Below are positions 16,162 through 23,155 of a stretch of 30,210 bases of DNA, piece by piece. Each line of letters starts with the position of its first letter. Position 1 is the first letter of the stretch. The DNA is from an uncultured Variovorax sp. (GTDB lineage: Bacteria; Pseudomonadota; Gammaproteobacteria; Burkholderiales; Burkholderiaceae). The stretch lies in the NCBI GenBank assembly GCA_946478645.1, contig CAMLCW010000012.1, positions 1-30,210 of the forward strand. The letters run 5' to 3'. The notes beneath the pieces are model-generated. The model was given only the letters and a program-made list of their open reading frames with translations. It was not told the origin of the DNA and searched no databases. Position numbers and translations under genes: made by a program.

Positions 16162-16788
16162 TCAGGCCGGCCGGCGCGCGAGCAGCGCCCACACGCCGGC
16201 CGCGCTCAGCAGCGAACCGCCTGCGAGATTGAAGCGCCGTTGGGCACCCGGCGAGGCCAGCAGCCTGCGCGCCGACGCGGCGAACACCGCATAGAGCGTG
16301 GCATTCAGGGCCGCCATCGCCACGAAGGTGACCGCCAGCACCCACAGCTGGCGCGTCACGTCGGCCGCCGGGCTCAGGAACTGCGGCAGGAAGGCCACGA
16401 AGAACACGATGCCCTTGGGATTCAGTGCCGTCACCAGGTAGGTGTTGGCAAACAGCCGCCAGCGCGAATCGGGCGCTGCGGGGGCTGCGATCTCGGTGCC
16501 GCCGATGCCGGCGCGCAGCAGCTTGATGCCGAGGTACAGCAGGTACAGCCCGCCCGCCCACTTCACCACCGTGAACCAGAACGCAGAGGCCGCGAGCAGC
16601 GCGCCGAGGCCGAGCAGCGAAACCACGAGCGCGGTGGAATCGCCGAGCGCCACGGCCGCGACCAGCGGCACGTTGGCGCGCCGGCCGTGCGACATCGAAT
16701 AGCTGATCACCGTGAGGATGGTCGGGCCGGGAATGACCAGCAGCACGGCCGAGGCGGCGACGAAGGCGAGCCAGAGTTCGATGGGCAT
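16162..16788 (-). CDS. LysE/RhtB family amino acid exporter
   Basis: A 208-residue inner-membrane protein of the LysE/RhtB family with five to six hydrophobic helices. The family signature is clear at the N-terminus: LAFVAASAVLLVIPGPTILTVISYSMSHGRR, and TALNPKGIVFFVAFLPQFL in the middle. These proteins export amino acids or analogues. GGAG lies before the ATG at 16788. It is 24 bp after the DUF2277 gene and may be the last gene of the selU-containing run. If so, export of a selenium-containing amino acid is a possible, untested role. Confidence 0.92.
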   Translation of the reverse strand: MPIELWLAFVAASAVLLVIPGPTILTVISYSMSHGRRANVPLVAAVALGDSTALVVSLLGLGALLAASAFWFTVVKWAGGLYLLYLGIKLLRAGIGGTEIAAPAAPDSRWRLFANTYLVTALNPKGIVFFVAFLPQFLSPAADVTRQLWVLAVTFVAMAALNATLYAVFAASARRLLASPGAQRRFNLAGGSLLSAAGVWALLARRPA

Positions 16789-16812
16789 GGGCGATGTTCT
16801 CCAGTGAAACGT

Positions 16813-17082
16813 TCAGGTGCCGAAGCGCGCGGCCGATCGGGCCCTTGCGCGCTCGGCCTCGGTTTCGCGGTCGCGCGGCTCGGCGCTCGTGACCAATGAG
16901 CCGATCAGCCGCGTGGCGCTCGCGGCCACCTCGTCGACCGCTCGCGCGAAGGCCTGCTCGTTGGCCTTCGACGGCACGCTGAAGCCGCTGAGCTTGCGCA
17001 CGAACTGCAGCGCGGCGGCGCGGATCTCCTGCTCGGTGGCGGGCGGCTCGAAGTTGTACAGGGTCTTGATGCTTCTGCACAT
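16813..17082 (-). CDS. DUF2277 domain-containing protein
   Basis: An 89-residue protein beginning MCRSIKTLYNFEPPATEQEIRAAALQFVRKLSG and continuing with SKANEQAFARAVDEVA, the conserved core of DUF2277. The function of this family is not known. The first 65 residues are the domain and the C-terminus is charged (Arg/Glu-rich). The conserved N-terminal MCRxIK fixes the start at 17082, with a GGAG-type site upstream. It sits 40 bp after selU and 24 bp before the LysE-type gene on the same strand, so it is probably co-transcribed. Confidence 0.88.
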   Translation of the reverse strand: MCRSIKTLYNFEPPATEQEIRAAALQFVRKLSGFSVPSKANEQAFARAVDEVAASATRLIGSLVTSAEPRDRETEAERARARSAARFGT

Positions 17083-17122
17083 GGGTGATTCGCTCCAGTC
17101 CTGAGAAAAACGCGGTGGTGCG

Positions 17123-18193
17123 CTATGCGAGGCGAAGGATCGCGTCGGCCACCGCCTCGATGCCCGCATCCGTCAGATCGGGCGCCGCGACCTGCCGGCG
17201 CTGCGGCCATTTCTCGAAGTGGCGCGCCTGCGAGCGCTCGTAGTGCGGATCGTAGTGAAGCGCCATCAGTTCGGCAAACAGCGGCGCCAGGGCGCCTTCG
17301 AGCGCCCATTCCTGCCAGCGCTGCACCACCGCCTTGCCCTGCATCTCCTTGAGCTTGCCGAGCTGCGTGGCGAGCTGCTCGCGGTCGTCGCCGAGGTAGG
17401 CGTAGTCGCGCAGCAGGTAGGCCAGGCGCGCGGCGGCATCGGCCTGCACCTCGATGCAATCGGCCCCGCGCATCCGCGCGACCAGCGGGATCGGCACCGA
17501 GAGCCGGCCGATGCGCGCGCTCTCGCCTTCGACGTACACCGTGCGCGAAAGGTCGAGCGTTTCGAAGCAGGTCGCGATGCGCGTCTCGAACTGCTTCTGC
17601 GAAGGCTGCGGCACGCCGGGCAGGGCGCCGAGCAGCGAGCCCTTGTGGCTCGCGAAGTGCTCGAGGTCGAGCACCTGCGCACCGCGTGCGGCCAACGCCT
17701 GCAGCACGCGCGTCTTGGCGCTGCCGGTGGCGCCGCAGATCACCTGCAGGCGCAGCTTGGGCACGGCGGCCTCGATCTGCGCCAGCACATGGTGGCGATA
17801 GCTCTTGTAGCCGCCCGCGAGCTGCTGCGCGTCCCAGCCGACCAGCCGCAGCCAGGCCACCATCGAGCCGCTGCGCAGGCCGCCGCGCCAGCAATACACG
17901 AGCGGGCGCCAGTTGGGCGGCTGTTCGGCGAAGCGATCACGCAAATGCCTTGCGAGATTGGCCGCGACCATCGCGCCGCCCACGCGCCGCGCCTCGAACG
18001 CTCCGGTCTGCTTGTAGATGGTGCCGACGATGCGGCGCTCCTCGTCGTCGAGCACCGGGCAGTTGATGGCGCCGGGAATGTGGTCGAGCGCGAATTCCGA
18101 GGGCGAGCGCGCGTCGATGAGGGTGTCGAAGCGCGGCAGGTCGGCCACGCGCGTCGGCTGGTGGCGTGGGTTGGGGTGTTCAGGCATGGGCAT
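17123..18193 (-). CDS. selU: tRNA 2-selenouridine synthase
   Basis: A 356-residue enzyme (also called MnmH or YbbB) that replaces sulfur by selenium at the wobble 2-thiouridine of tRNAs, using selenophosphate. An N-terminal rhodanese domain (about 18-135) has the active Cys in LVYCWRGGLRSGS (C101). The C-terminal part has a P-loop, here GATGSAKT (154-161), where the usual GxTGxGKT has Ala in place of the last Gly. Length is typical. The start overlaps the end of the upstream permease gene (stop 18180-18182); ATG 18187 is an alternative. Coupling to a transporter suggests that it handles the selenium source. No selD is in the window. Confidence 0.95.
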   Translation of the reverse strand: MPMPEHPNPRHQPTRVADLPRFDTLIDARSPSEFALDHIPGAINCPVLDDEERRIVGTIYKQTGAFEARRVGGAMVAANLARHLRDRFAEQPPNWRPLVYCWRGGLRSGSMVAWLRLVGWDAQQLAGGYKSYRHHVLAQIEAAVPKLRLQVICGATGSAKTRVLQALAARGAQVLDLEHFASHKGSLLGALPGVPQPSQKQFETRIATCFETLDLSRTVYVEGESARIGRLSVPIPLVARMRGADCIEVQADAAARLAYLLRDYAYLGDDREQLATQLGKLKEMQGKAVVQRWQEWALEGALAPLFAELMALHYDPHYERSQARHFEKWPQRRQVAAPDLTDAGIEAVADAILRLA

Positions 18194-18968
18194 GTCCCAG
18201 GGTAGCGCGCAATCGGCCGCTCGCGAGATCGACCAGCGCCACCAGTGCGAACATGGCGATCAGCACGGTCATGGCCTGCTGCTGCTGGAAGATCGACAGG
18301 TGGAAGTAGAGCAGCTGGCCGAGCCCGCCGCCGCCGACGAAGCCGAGCACCGCCGCCATCCGGATGTTCATCTCCCAACGATACAGCGCATAGGCCACCC
18401 ATTGCGGCAGCACGATCGGCAGGCTGCCGTAGCCGAACGCGGCCACGGCGCCGGCGCCGCCGAGCGCGAGCGCCTGCTCGGGTTCGCGCGGCGCGTTCTC
18501 GAGGCTCTCGGCGAACAGGCGGCCGAGCACGCCCGCGGTGTGCAGCGCGAGCGCGAGCGCGCCCGCGAACGGCCCGATGCCCGCCACCAGCACCATCAGC
18601 GCGGCCCACACGAGTTCGGGCACGCTGCGCAGCAGGTTGAGCACGAAGCGCGTCGCATGGCGCAGCACCGTGCCCGCGCGGCCCGCGGCCGCCAGCGCGA
18701 GCAGCGCGCCGGCCGCGGCCGCGAGCACCGTGCCGAGCGCCGAGACGGCCAGTGTCTGCAGTGCGCCCCAGCCGACCTTGGCCAGGAACTCGCGCGACAG
18801 GTCGGGCGGGAAGAACTCGCGCACGAAGCGGCCCATGAGCCGCAGCGATTCGCCGCTCGCGAGCGCGCCGTAGTCGACGCCGAGCCAGGCGAAGCTCGCC
18901 GTCACCGCCGCCAGGATCAGGAACACCGCCACGCGGCAGCGCACGCACACCGGTGCCTTCATCTTCAT
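18180..18968 (-). CDS. PhnE-like ABC transporter permease (second permease), probable selenium-oxyanion importer
   Basis: A 262-residue inner-membrane permease with about six hydrophobic helices. The cytoplasmic coupling region reads ALALGGAGAVAAFGYGSLPIVLPQWVAYALYRWEMNIRMAAVLGFVGGGGLGQ, the EAA-type loop of PhnE permeases. It starts with MKMK at 18968, overlapping the preceding permease stop by 4 bp (ATGA); ATG 18962 is an alternative. Its own end overlaps selU. PhnE proteins usually move phosphonates, but no C-P lyase or phosphonatase gene is nearby. The tight link to selU favours selenate or selenite as substrate; that is inference. Confidence 0.88.
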   Translation of the reverse strand: MKMKAPVCVRCRVAVFLILAAVTASFAWLGVDYGALASGESLRLMGRFVREFFPPDLSREFLAKVGWGALQTLAVSALGTVLAAAAGALLALAAAGRAGTVLRHATRFVLNLLRSVPELVWAALMVLVAGIGPFAGALALALHTAGVLGRLFAESLENAPREPEQALALGGAGAVAAFGYGSLPIVLPQWVAYALYRWEMNIRMAAVLGFVGGGGLGQLLYFHLSIFQQQQAMTVLIAMFALVALVDLASGRLRATLGHAHA

Positions 18969-19807
18969 GCCAGCAGCCTCCGCAGCACGCGGCTCAGCGC
19001 ATCGGCCAGCAGCACCAGCAGCAGGAACACCAGCAGGATGCTGCTGGCCTCGCCGCCGTTGAGCATCTTCATCGACTGGTCCATGAGCTGGCCGAGGCCG
19101 CCGGCACCGACGAAGCCCATCACCACCGAGGCGCGCACCGCGCATTCCCAGCGGTACACGGTGTAGGAAGCCAGCTCCTGCGCGGTGTTGGGCAGCAGGC
19201 CGTAGCACAGCGCCGCGATGCGCCCGCTGCCACTTTCGAGCAGCGCGCGTGCGGGGCGGGTGTCGGTCGATTCGAGGATCTCGGCATAGACCTTGCCGAG
19301 CATGCCGCCGTAGGTGATGGCAAGCGCGAGCACGCCCGCGCCGGGGCCGAGGCCGAGCGCGCGCACGAAGAGCAGGGCCCAGACGATCTCGGGCACGGCG
19401 CGCAGCACCATCAGCACCAGCCGCATCGACTGCCGCAGCGCCGCACCGAGGCCGCGGCCGGGTCCCGGGCCGATGCGCGAGACCGACAGCGCGCGCGTGG
19501 TCGCAAAGGCCAGCGGCGCGGCGATGACGAAGGCCAGCGCGGTGCCGGCCGTGGCCATGGCCAGCGTCTCGAGCGTGGCGCGGCCCAGCAGCATCAGGAA
19601 GAAAGCGTCGGTCTCGGGCGGCAGGAAGCCGGCCAGAAATCCGCCGACCACGGCGAGGTTGCCCGTTGCGAACAGCGTCGAAGGCTTGAACTCGGCCAGT
19701 TGCAGCACCGGCCAGGCGAGCAGCAGCGCGAACAGCGTCCAGCCGAGCCGTGCGCGCGCGCGCGGATCGTGCGTGGGGATGGGCGACACCGCGCCGGCCG
19801 CGCTCAT
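18965..19807 (-). CDS. PhnE-like ABC transporter permease (first permease), probable selenium-oxyanion importer
   Basis: A 280-residue inner-membrane permease with an N-terminal cytoplasmic tail, then about six hydrophobic helices. The coupling loop is [66 protein letters not shown], a PhnE-type EAA region. Both permeases end this loop with the same GFVGxGGLGQ pattern, so they are likely diverged copies forming a heterodimer. The start overlaps the ATPase stop by 4 bp (ATGA). Confidence 0.88.
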   Translation of the reverse strand: MSAAGAVSPIPTHDPRARARLGWTLFALLLAWPVLQLAEFKPSTLFATGNLAVVGGFLAGFLPPETDAFFLMLLGRATLETLAMATAGTALAFVIAAPLAFATTRALSVSRIGPGPGRGLGAALRQSMRLVLMVLRAVPEIVWALLFVRALGLGPGAGVLALAITYGGMLGKVYAEILESTDTRPARALLESGSGRIAALCYGLLPNTAQELASYTVYRWECAVRASVVMGFVGAGGLGQLMDQSMKMLNGGEASSILLVFLLLVLLADALSRVLRRLLA

Positions 19808-20628
19808 GGGCAGGTCGGCCGCAGCAGGGCCGGCTCGCGCAGCGCATGCACGGGCTGCTGCCGCTGGGCATGCGCGGCCTGCAGTCCGCCTTCGCTCGCG
19901 TAGAGCGCGTCGAGCATCGCGGTGTCGACCTCGCCCGCCGGCAGGTCGAACATCACGCGCCCATCGCGCATGCCGACGATGCGCGGGAACCGGCGCAGCG
20001 CCAGGTCCACCGCATGCAGCGACGCGACCAGCGTGGCGCCGGTGGCTTCGGCCTGCGCCACCAGTTCATGCACGGTGGCTTCGGCCAGGGTTGGGTCGAG
20101 CGCCGAGACCGGCTCGTCGGCCAGCAGCAGCGCGGGCTGCTGGTAGAGCACGCGGGCCACGCCCACGCGCTGCAACTGGCCGCCCGACAGGCGATCGCAG
20201 CGTTCGAACAGCCGGTCTTCGAGCGCCAGCCGCGACAGCACCGCATGCGCGCCGGCGATGTCCGAAGGGCGCAGCAGCGAAGCGATGGCCCGCGCGGTCG
20301 ACCACTGGCCGAGCCGGCCCGAAAGCACGGCAGTGACCACGCGCAACCGCGGCGCGATCGGCGGCGCCTGATGCACCGTGCCGATGCGCGCGCGCAGTTT
20401 GCGCAGCGCGGCTGCATCGAGCTGCCACGGGGCCGCGTCGAGCAGCCGCACGTTGCCCTCGGTCGGCCGCAGCGCGGCGCCGAGCACGCGCAGCAGCGTG
20501 GTCTTGCCGGCGCCCGACGGGCCGATCACGGCCAGGCGCTCGCCGGCGCGGGCCGCGAGCGACACGTCCACCAGCGCGCGCTGGCCGTTCGGATGCACCA
20601 CGCCCGCAGCGTCGATCGAGAAGCTCAC
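19804..20628 (-). CDS. PhnC-like ABC transporter ATP-binding protein
   Basis: A 274-residue ABC ATPase that powers the two neighbouring permeases. All key motifs are intact: Walker A GPSGAGKT (37-44), Q-loop VHQAP, signature [15 protein letters not shown], Walker B ALLLADEP with D-loop SALDP, and H-loop SLHAVD. The C-terminal 40 residues are less conserved. It starts 36 bp after the binding-protein gene and overlaps the first permease by 4 bp, as expected of one operon. Confidence 0.92.
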   Translation of the reverse strand: MSFSIDAAGVVHPNGQRALVDVSLAARAGERLAVIGPSGAGKTTLLRVLGAALRPTEGNVRLLDAAPWQLDAAALRKLRARIGTVHQAPPIAPRLRVVTAVLSGRLGQWSTARAIASLLRPSDIAGAHAVLSRLALEDRLFERCDRLSGGQLQRVGVARVLYQQPALLLADEPVSALDPTLAEATVHELVAQAEATGATLVASLHAVDLALRRFPRIVGMRDGRVMFDLPAGEVDTAMLDALYASEGGLQAAHAQRQQPVHALREPALLRPTCP

Positions 20629-20664
20629 GCGAAGCGGCTTTCCTGTGCGTTCGTGCTGCCGCAG

Positions 20665-21522
20665 TTACTTGATCAGGCCGGCCGACTTGCCCGCCGCCTC
20701 GATGCCGTCGTAGTTCGACGACTTCGTCGGCACGAATTTGCTCGCGCGCTGCAGCGCCATGATTTCCTTGTGCGCCGGGTTCGCGGGATCGAGCTTCAGG
20801 AAGGCGTCGGTGATCTTCTTCGCGAGCGCGGCATCGAGGCCCGGGCGCACGGTCCAGTTGTAGTCGTAGTAGGTCGGGGTGGTGGCGAGCACGCGCACCT
20901 TGGCGGCGTTGGGGTTCTTCGCCTCGACCAGCTTGTCCCAGACCGAGGCGTTCAGCACGCCGGCCTCGGCGCGCGAGGCGGCCACGAAGGCGACGGTGGC
21001 GTCGTGCGCGCCCGAGAAGGCGACGGTCTTGAAGTCTTTCTCGGGCTTGATGCCGGCCTGCAGCAGGAAGTAGCGCGGCATCAGGCTGCCCGAGGTGGAC
21101 GAGGGCGAACCGAACGCGAAGGTCTTGCCCTTCAGGTCGGCCAGCGTCTTGGCCGTGCTGTCGACCGGCACGATGAACTTGCTCGTGAACACCTCGTCCT
21201 CGGCGCGCTGGACGATCGGAACCGCGCCGCCCTGCGTGCGGATGCGTGCTTGCACGTAGGTGAAGCCGCCGAGCCAGGCAAGGTCGATCTTGTTGGTCGC
21301 GAGGCCCTCGACGACGGCGGCATAGTCGGTCACGGGCGTGAACTGCACCTCGAGCCCGGTCTCCTTCTTCAGGTAGTTGCCGAGCGGCGTGAACTTGCGC
21401 TGCAGTTCGGTCGGCGCCTCGTCGGGAATGGCGGACACGCGCAGCACCTGGGCCTGGGCCGAGGCACCGCAGGCGAGGGCGGACAGCGACAGTGCGAGGG
21501 CGATGCGGAGAAAAGGCTTCAT
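20665..21522 (-). CDS. PhnD-like substrate-binding protein, putative selenate/selenite ABC transporter
   Basis: A 285-residue periplasmic binding protein with a Sec signal peptide (hydrophobic 5-18, cleavage after ASAQA). The mature part has PhnD-type features: VLRVSAIPDEAPTELQRKFTPLGNYLKKE, IDLAWLGGFTYVQAR, KGKTFAFGSPSSTSGSLMPRYFL and the late VRPGLDAALAKKITDAFLKLD. Known protein-family work recognises a PhnD-like group encoded next to selenium genes and named putative selenate-binding; assignment here rests on the neighbouring selU. The start at 21522 is fixed by the signal peptide; no strong ribosome-binding site is seen. It heads the operon, with a likely promoter at 21566. Confidence 0.9.
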   Translation of the reverse strand: MKPFLRIALALSLSALACGASAQAQVLRVSAIPDEAPTELQRKFTPLGNYLKKETGLEVQFTPVTDYAAVVEGLATNKIDLAWLGGFTYVQARIRTQGGAVPIVQRAEDEVFTSKFIVPVDSTAKTLADLKGKTFAFGSPSSTSGSLMPRYFLLQAGIKPEKDFKTVAFSGAHDATVAFVAASRAEAGVLNASVWDKLVEAKNPNAAKVRVLATTPTYYDYNWTVRPGLDAALAKKITDAFLKLDPANPAHKEIMALQRASKFVPTKSSNYDGIEAAGKSAGLIK

Positions 21523-21565
21523 GGGAAAGGCGCGGCGAGGCGCGGGGAAGAACGCGAAGGCGTCG

Positions 21566-21571
21566 ATTGTA
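21566..21571 (-). promoter_or_regulatory. -10 element (TACAAT) of the transporter-selU operon
   Basis: TACAAT on the minus strand matches 5 of 6 consensus positions and would place the transcription start about 37 bp before the PhnD-like start. The -35 region is poor, which may mean an activator is needed. Confidence 0.4.
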
Positions 21572-21678
21572 GGAACCCGCAGGCGGGTGGGAAGGCGGCC
21601 AGACGGGCGCGCACATGGGTGTGACCGGCGCTGCCATGGCGCGCGGCGTGGGTTCAGAATACACCCTGGGGAGACACT

Positions 21679-21696
21679 TTCGCCGCAGGCGGCGAA
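21679..21696. promoter_or_regulatory. Hairpin in the leader of the DUF4124 gene
   Basis: TTCGCCG (21679-21685), loop CAGG, and CGGCGAA (21690-21696) form a perfect 7-bp stem. It ends 13 bp before the ATG at 21710 and could limit ribosome access or bind a protein. Confidence 0.4.
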
Positions 21697-21709
21697 CCAC
21701 GGGAATTGC

Positions 21710-22192
21710 ATGAGGCCGCGAATCAGGCACTATTTCATTTCGGCAGTCGCCGCTGTCGCCGCCTTCGGCGTGCAGGCGGCGGAGGTGGTGCGCTGCACCG
21801 AAGCCGGCGGCCGCATCATCTATACCGACGGTCCGTGTCCGCCCGGCAGCCAGTTGTCGCGGCAGGTGCCGATCAGCGAGCCGCTCTCGGTGGTGCCGGC
21901 GCCCGGTTCGGCCAGTGGTGCGCGCCAGCCGGCGACCGCGCCGACGCCGCCGCCCGCCAGTCCGCCCGCGGCTGCCGCGCCGCAGGGGCCGGCGATCATC
22001 CCGCGCTACGCCGACGAGCGCGGCGCGCCGCCGCCGCCCGAGCCCCCGGTCTACAGCTGGGGGCCGGAGCCGTATTACGACGGCGGCCGTCCCATCGTGC
22101 GCCCGCGGCCGCCGCGGCCGGTCGATCCCGGCCCGCCGCCCGGCAGGCGCCCCTGCGCGAACCTCGCGGGCATCCAGCGCAGCAACTGTTGA
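21710..22192 (+). CDS. DUF4124 domain-containing secreted protein
   Basis: A 160-residue exported protein. After a signal peptide (hydrophobic ISAVAAVAAFGVQA, cleavage after AA-E) comes the DUF4124 core VVRCTEAGGRIIYTDGPCPPGSQ (about 25-47), with its two cysteines and YTD motif. A long Pro/Ala-rich disordered region and a Pro-rich tail follow, ending in a CANLAGIQRSNC cysteine pair. DUF4124 proteins are periplasmic and of unknown role. It diverges from the transporter-selU operon. A weak GGGAA precedes the ATG, and the leader has a hairpin. Its stop overlaps the likely TTG start of the RNase HI-like gene. Confidence 0.85.
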   Translation: MRPRIRHYFISAVAAVAAFGVQAAEVVRCTEAGGRIIYTDGPCPPGSQLSRQVPISEPLSVVPAPGSASGARQPATAPTPPPASPPAAAAPQGPAIIPRYADERGAPPPPEPPVYSWGPEPYYDGGRPIVRPRPPRPVDPGPPPGRRPCANLAGIQRSNC

Positions 22193-22650
22193 AGAGCCTC
22201 CCCGTTTTGACGGCGCCCGCCTGGACCGTGTTTTGCGACGGCAGCGCCATGCCGAATCCGGGCCGCATGGGCGCGGGCGTGGTCATCACCGCGCCCGACG
22301 GCACCCGCCATGCGCTGTCGCAGGCCGGCCACGCGGTCGGCTGCAACAACGAGGCCGAACTGCGTGCGCTCATGCTCGCGCTCGGCGAGCTCAAGGCCCT
22401 GGGCGCGACCGCCGTGCGGGCCTACAGCGACAACAGCATCCTCGTGGAGCAACTCGGCGGCACCGCGGCGCGGCCGATCGCGCGCATGGCGGCGCTCTAC
22501 GAGGCGGCCCGCGACCTGCTCGACTCGTTCGAGGCCGCGAGCCTGCACTGGGTGCCGAGGCACCGCAACCAGGAAGCCGATGCCCTGGCACGTGCCGCGC
22601 TGGGTTTCGGGCCCAAGCCGCCGCCCAGGCCGAAACACCGCCGGCGCTGA
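22189..22650 (+). CDS. Ribonuclease HI-like protein
   Basis: A 153-residue RNase H-fold nuclease expected to cut RNA in RNA-DNA hybrids. All four acidic catalytic positions are visible: FCDGSAMPNPG (first Asp), NNEAELRALMLAL (Glu), YSDNSILVEQL (Asp) and RHRNQEADALARAAL (His and last Asp). The basic protrusion of E. coli RNase HI is absent, as in many RNase HI family II proteins. No ATG precedes the DGS motif, so the start must be TTG: 22189 (overlapping the previous stop as TTGA) is preferred, and TTG 22207 is an alternative. Basic C-terminal tail. Confidence 0.9.
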   Translation: MKSLPVLTAPAWTVFCDGSAMPNPGRMGAGVVITAPDGTRHALSQAGHAVGCNNEAELRALMLALGELKALGATAVRAYSDNSILVEQLGGTAARPIARMAALYEAARDLLDSFEAASLHWVPRHRNQEADALARAALGFGPKPPPRPKHRRR

Positions 22651-22734
22651 GGCGCGGCAGGGCGAGGGCCTATCATGCGCGTCCATCGCCGCATGCGCCT
22701 TCGCTGCGGCCCAACCCGAAAGACCGATCCACCG

Positions 22735-22983
22735 ATGACCGACAACGCCTCCCTGCCGCCCCTTCCCGACCATCTCTCGACCGATCCGCGCAGCCCGCAC
22801 CATGTGGCGGCCGTGTTCGAGCACGACATCGGCATCCGCTTCAACGACAAGGAGCGCGGCGACGTCGAGGAATACTGCATCAGCGAAGGCTGGATCAAGG
22901 TGCCCGCAGGCAAGACGCTGGACCGCAAGGGCAAGCCGCTGCTGATCAAGCTCAAGGGCCGCGTCGAGGCGTTTTACCGCTGA
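22735..22983 (+). CDS. DUF3297 family protein
   Basis: An 82-residue protein matching DUF3297: LPPLPDHLSTDPRSPHHVAAVFEHDIGIRFNDKERGDVEEYCISEGWIKV, then DRKGKPLLIKLKGRVEAFY. The function is unknown in this widespread family, and the charged sequence suggests a cytoplasmic protein. The start at 22735 is chosen by family length; an ATG at 22675 lies within a TATCAT box (22671-22676) that looks like a -10 element, giving a leader of about 50 nt. It lies 84 bp after the RNase HI-like gene. Confidence 0.85.
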   Translation: MTDNASLPPLPDHLSTDPRSPHHVAAVFEHDIGIRFNDKERGDVEEYCISEGWIKVPAGKTLDRKGKPLLIKLKGRVEAFYR

Positions 22984-23010
22984 GGGTTGGCGATGGTGTC
23001 TTGAGGGAAG

Positions 23011-23027
23011 TTTCGGAATTTCAGAAA
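23011..23027. promoter_or_regulatory. hipBA operator-like repeat 1
   Basis: TTTCGGAATTTCAGAAA: TTTC and GAAA half-sites separated by 9 bp. It shares TTTCGG-N3-TTCAGAAA with repeats 2 and 3. Confidence 0.6.
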
Positions 23028-23060
23028 TATTTTCTCACGTACGTGCCATGAATGCCGTTA

Positions 23061-23077
23061 TTTCGGCATTTCAGAAA
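23061..23077. promoter_or_regulatory. hipBA operator-like repeat 2
   Basis: TTTCGGCATTTCAGAAA, with arms extended to a perfect 8 bp (GTTATTTC and GAAATAAC). It starts exactly 50 bp after repeat 1 and is the most symmetric of the three. Confidence 0.65.
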
Positions 23078-23105
23078 TAACTCGGCAGGGAAGCCATCAA
23101 AAGCA

Positions 23106-23111
23106 TAGAAT
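23106..23111 (+). promoter_or_regulatory. -10 element (TAGAAT) of hipBA
   Basis: TAGAAT matches 5 of 6 consensus positions. Its last base is the first base of repeat 3, so a repressor on repeat 3 would block the transcription start. The -35 region is weak. Confidence 0.45.
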
Positions 23112-23127
23112 TTCGGTTCTTCAGAAA
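23111..23127. promoter_or_regulatory. hipBA operator-like repeat 3
   Basis: TTTCGGTTCTTCAGAAA starts exactly 50 bp after repeat 2. It overlaps the probable -10 box and ends 28 bp before the HipB start. Confidence 0.6.
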
Positions 23128-23155
23128 CCATGCGTGCTGATCCAACGCACGTCGC

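Noticed and set aside
18969..19871. N-terminal extension of the second permease across the first permease
   Set aside because: It would read the first permease in another frame; the ATG at 18968 with a 4-bp overlap is the natural start.
19750..21624. 624-codon plus-strand frame opposite the transporter genes
   Set aside because: Same antisense pattern; the minus strand encodes complete ABC motifs.
23011..23127. The three 17-bp repeats as a CRISPR array
   Set aside because: Repeats are too short and imperfect, spacers contain a promoter, and they precede hipBA; operators explain them better.
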